NCBI GenBank assembly: GCA_031553495.1
Contig: JAVBLN010000023.1
Span: 18,924-82,923, forward strand
Length of the DNA: 64,000 nt
Direction: 5' to 3'
Origin: Pinibacter sp031553495
GTDB taxonomy: Bacteria; Bacteroidota; Bacteroidia; Chitinophagales; Chitinophagaceae
This document shows positions 63,493 through 64,000 of the stretch, piece after piece (position 1 is the first letter of the stretch; each line of letters begins with the position of its first letter). A model generated the notes under the pieces. The model made no database searches, had not been told where the DNA came from, and saw nothing but the letters and a program-made list of their open reading frames with translations. The position numbers and the translations under genes are program-made.

Positions 63493-63886
63493 TTAATGAT
63501 TCGTCTATTATGTTATTTAGTGCTTCACCTAAGCCATTTTTGACAAAACTATTATCCTGCAAGGTTTGTGAAGAGTTAGAAACTTCTGTTTGTTGATGCT
63601 CTTTCATTGATAATGCAGGCATTTCAGTGGTAATATTGTTAGTTGAAGAATTGATAAATTCATTCAACTTCATAATATCTGAACCTTTAAAAACCGTTTT
63701 GGTGGCGTGGTCTATTATTGTATAGCCATGTGCTTCCTGTGTACCTTTTTTAGTGAAGAATATACACTCAATACCAAGATTCGTTTTTAAGAAGCGTGAT
63801 AGTTCGCTTTCTAATTTTGGGTTATCACTATATGATGAAGAACATTTCAATTGTGTATCAATGTTTATTCTTGCGATGTTGACCCA
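63493..63886 (-). pseudogene. Relaxase/mobilisation protein fragment, cut by the IS and lacking its N-terminus
   Basis: The minus-strand frame begins after a TGA at 63887-63889 with no ATG (WVNIARINIDTQLKC), so the N-terminal catalytic part is missing. It runs through ELSRFLKTNLGIECIFFTKK and GYTIIDHATKTVFKGSDIMKLNEF, a pattern typical of the C-terminal half of Bacteroidota MobA/BmgA-type relaxases. It is broken by the IS at 63493. This is a relic of a mobilisable element; the assignment is by pattern. Confidence 0.6.
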
Positions 63887-63940
63887 TCAATCCTGCAAGT
63901 TGACCCACCCCAGGAAATGGCAATAAGAGAAAGAGCTTGA
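63878..63940. mobile_element. Possible end of a second insertion sequence at the window edge
   Basis: TGTTGACCCATCAATCCTGC and AAGTTGACCCACCCC repeat the motif GTTGACCCA 22 bases apart, reminiscent of the multiple terminal repeats of IS21-family elements. It coincides with the point where the relaxase frame breaks. The rest would lie beyond the window. Confidence 0.35.
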
Positions 63941-64000
63941 TGAGAGTTTAAAAATACGAAGAGCTTACAGTTAGTTGATTATTTTTTTCTTCTTCTTAAA

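Noticed and set aside
1..64000. tRNA, rRNA, riboswitch or CRISPR loci
   Set aside because: None recognised on reading both strands; a covariance-model search would be decisive.

Overview
The window is a chromosomal segment of an AT-rich member of the Bacteroidota, most likely Chitinophagaceae or a close relative. The signs are a SusC/SusD pair, an ECF sigma factor with FecR, secreted proteins ending in a type IX secretion (T9SS) sorting domain, PspC/PadR and DUF4197 genes, and promoters with the Bacteroidota -7 box TAnnTTTG. The genus is inferred from gene content only.

Layout. 1-17 kb is mostly housekeeping: the end of an asparagine synthase, a trans-sulfuration PLP enzyme, an HdeD-like membrane protein, an AraC regulator with a cysteine cluster, gyrB, cdsA, a CPBP protease, dusB, a DUF4197 lipoprotein, a likely purA / acidic protein / pabB operon, a secreted phosphatase-fold protein, an SGNH hydrolase and a FecR/ECF sigma pair. 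18.9-31.9 kb is an accessory block with an AraC regulator and three tandem units. Each unit is a large secreted T9SS-sorted protein followed by a small XRE regulator. In the third unit the secreted gene has decayed to a short remnant, but its promoter survives. All three promoters carry the same pair of 14-bp direct repeats at 22-bp period in front of a TAnnTTTG box. 32.3-42.8 kb holds a SusC (with STN domain)/SusD pair, a FUSC-family protein, a fourth XRE regulator and a C1 peptidase. 43-59 kb holds a giant AsmA-like protein, a rhodanese-thioredoxin lipoprotein, a UvrD/PcrA helicase, a YjjG-type phosphatase, an SDR, phosphatidylserine decarboxylase, an OmpA lipoprotein and a PadR-PspC operon. 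59-64 kb is accessory and mobile: a glycosyltransferase-like gene, an AbiE toxin-antitoxin pair, and a complete IS4-superfamily insertion sequence inside a relaxase fragment. A possible second IS end lies at the window edge.

The most striking global feature is an interspersed repeat system. A 62-bp element occurs about 15 times, in both orientations and only between genes. Two related subfamilies share its central motif, and chimeric copies exist. Many copies sit inside larger mosaics of recurring modules: inverted arms of ACTCATAACTCAAAACTC type, TTGAAAGTTGAAAGT tracts, the arms of an AACCACAAGG palindrome, and a CTTCTCC/GGAGAAG hairpin. They occupy many of the long intergenic spaces, sometimes between a stop codon and its terminator or just upstream of a start codon, and repeat modules appear to have replaced the end of the AbiEii toxin gene.

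No rRNA, tRNA or CRISPR array was recognised. All homology statements come from reading the sequence and from knowledge of the families; no database search was run.
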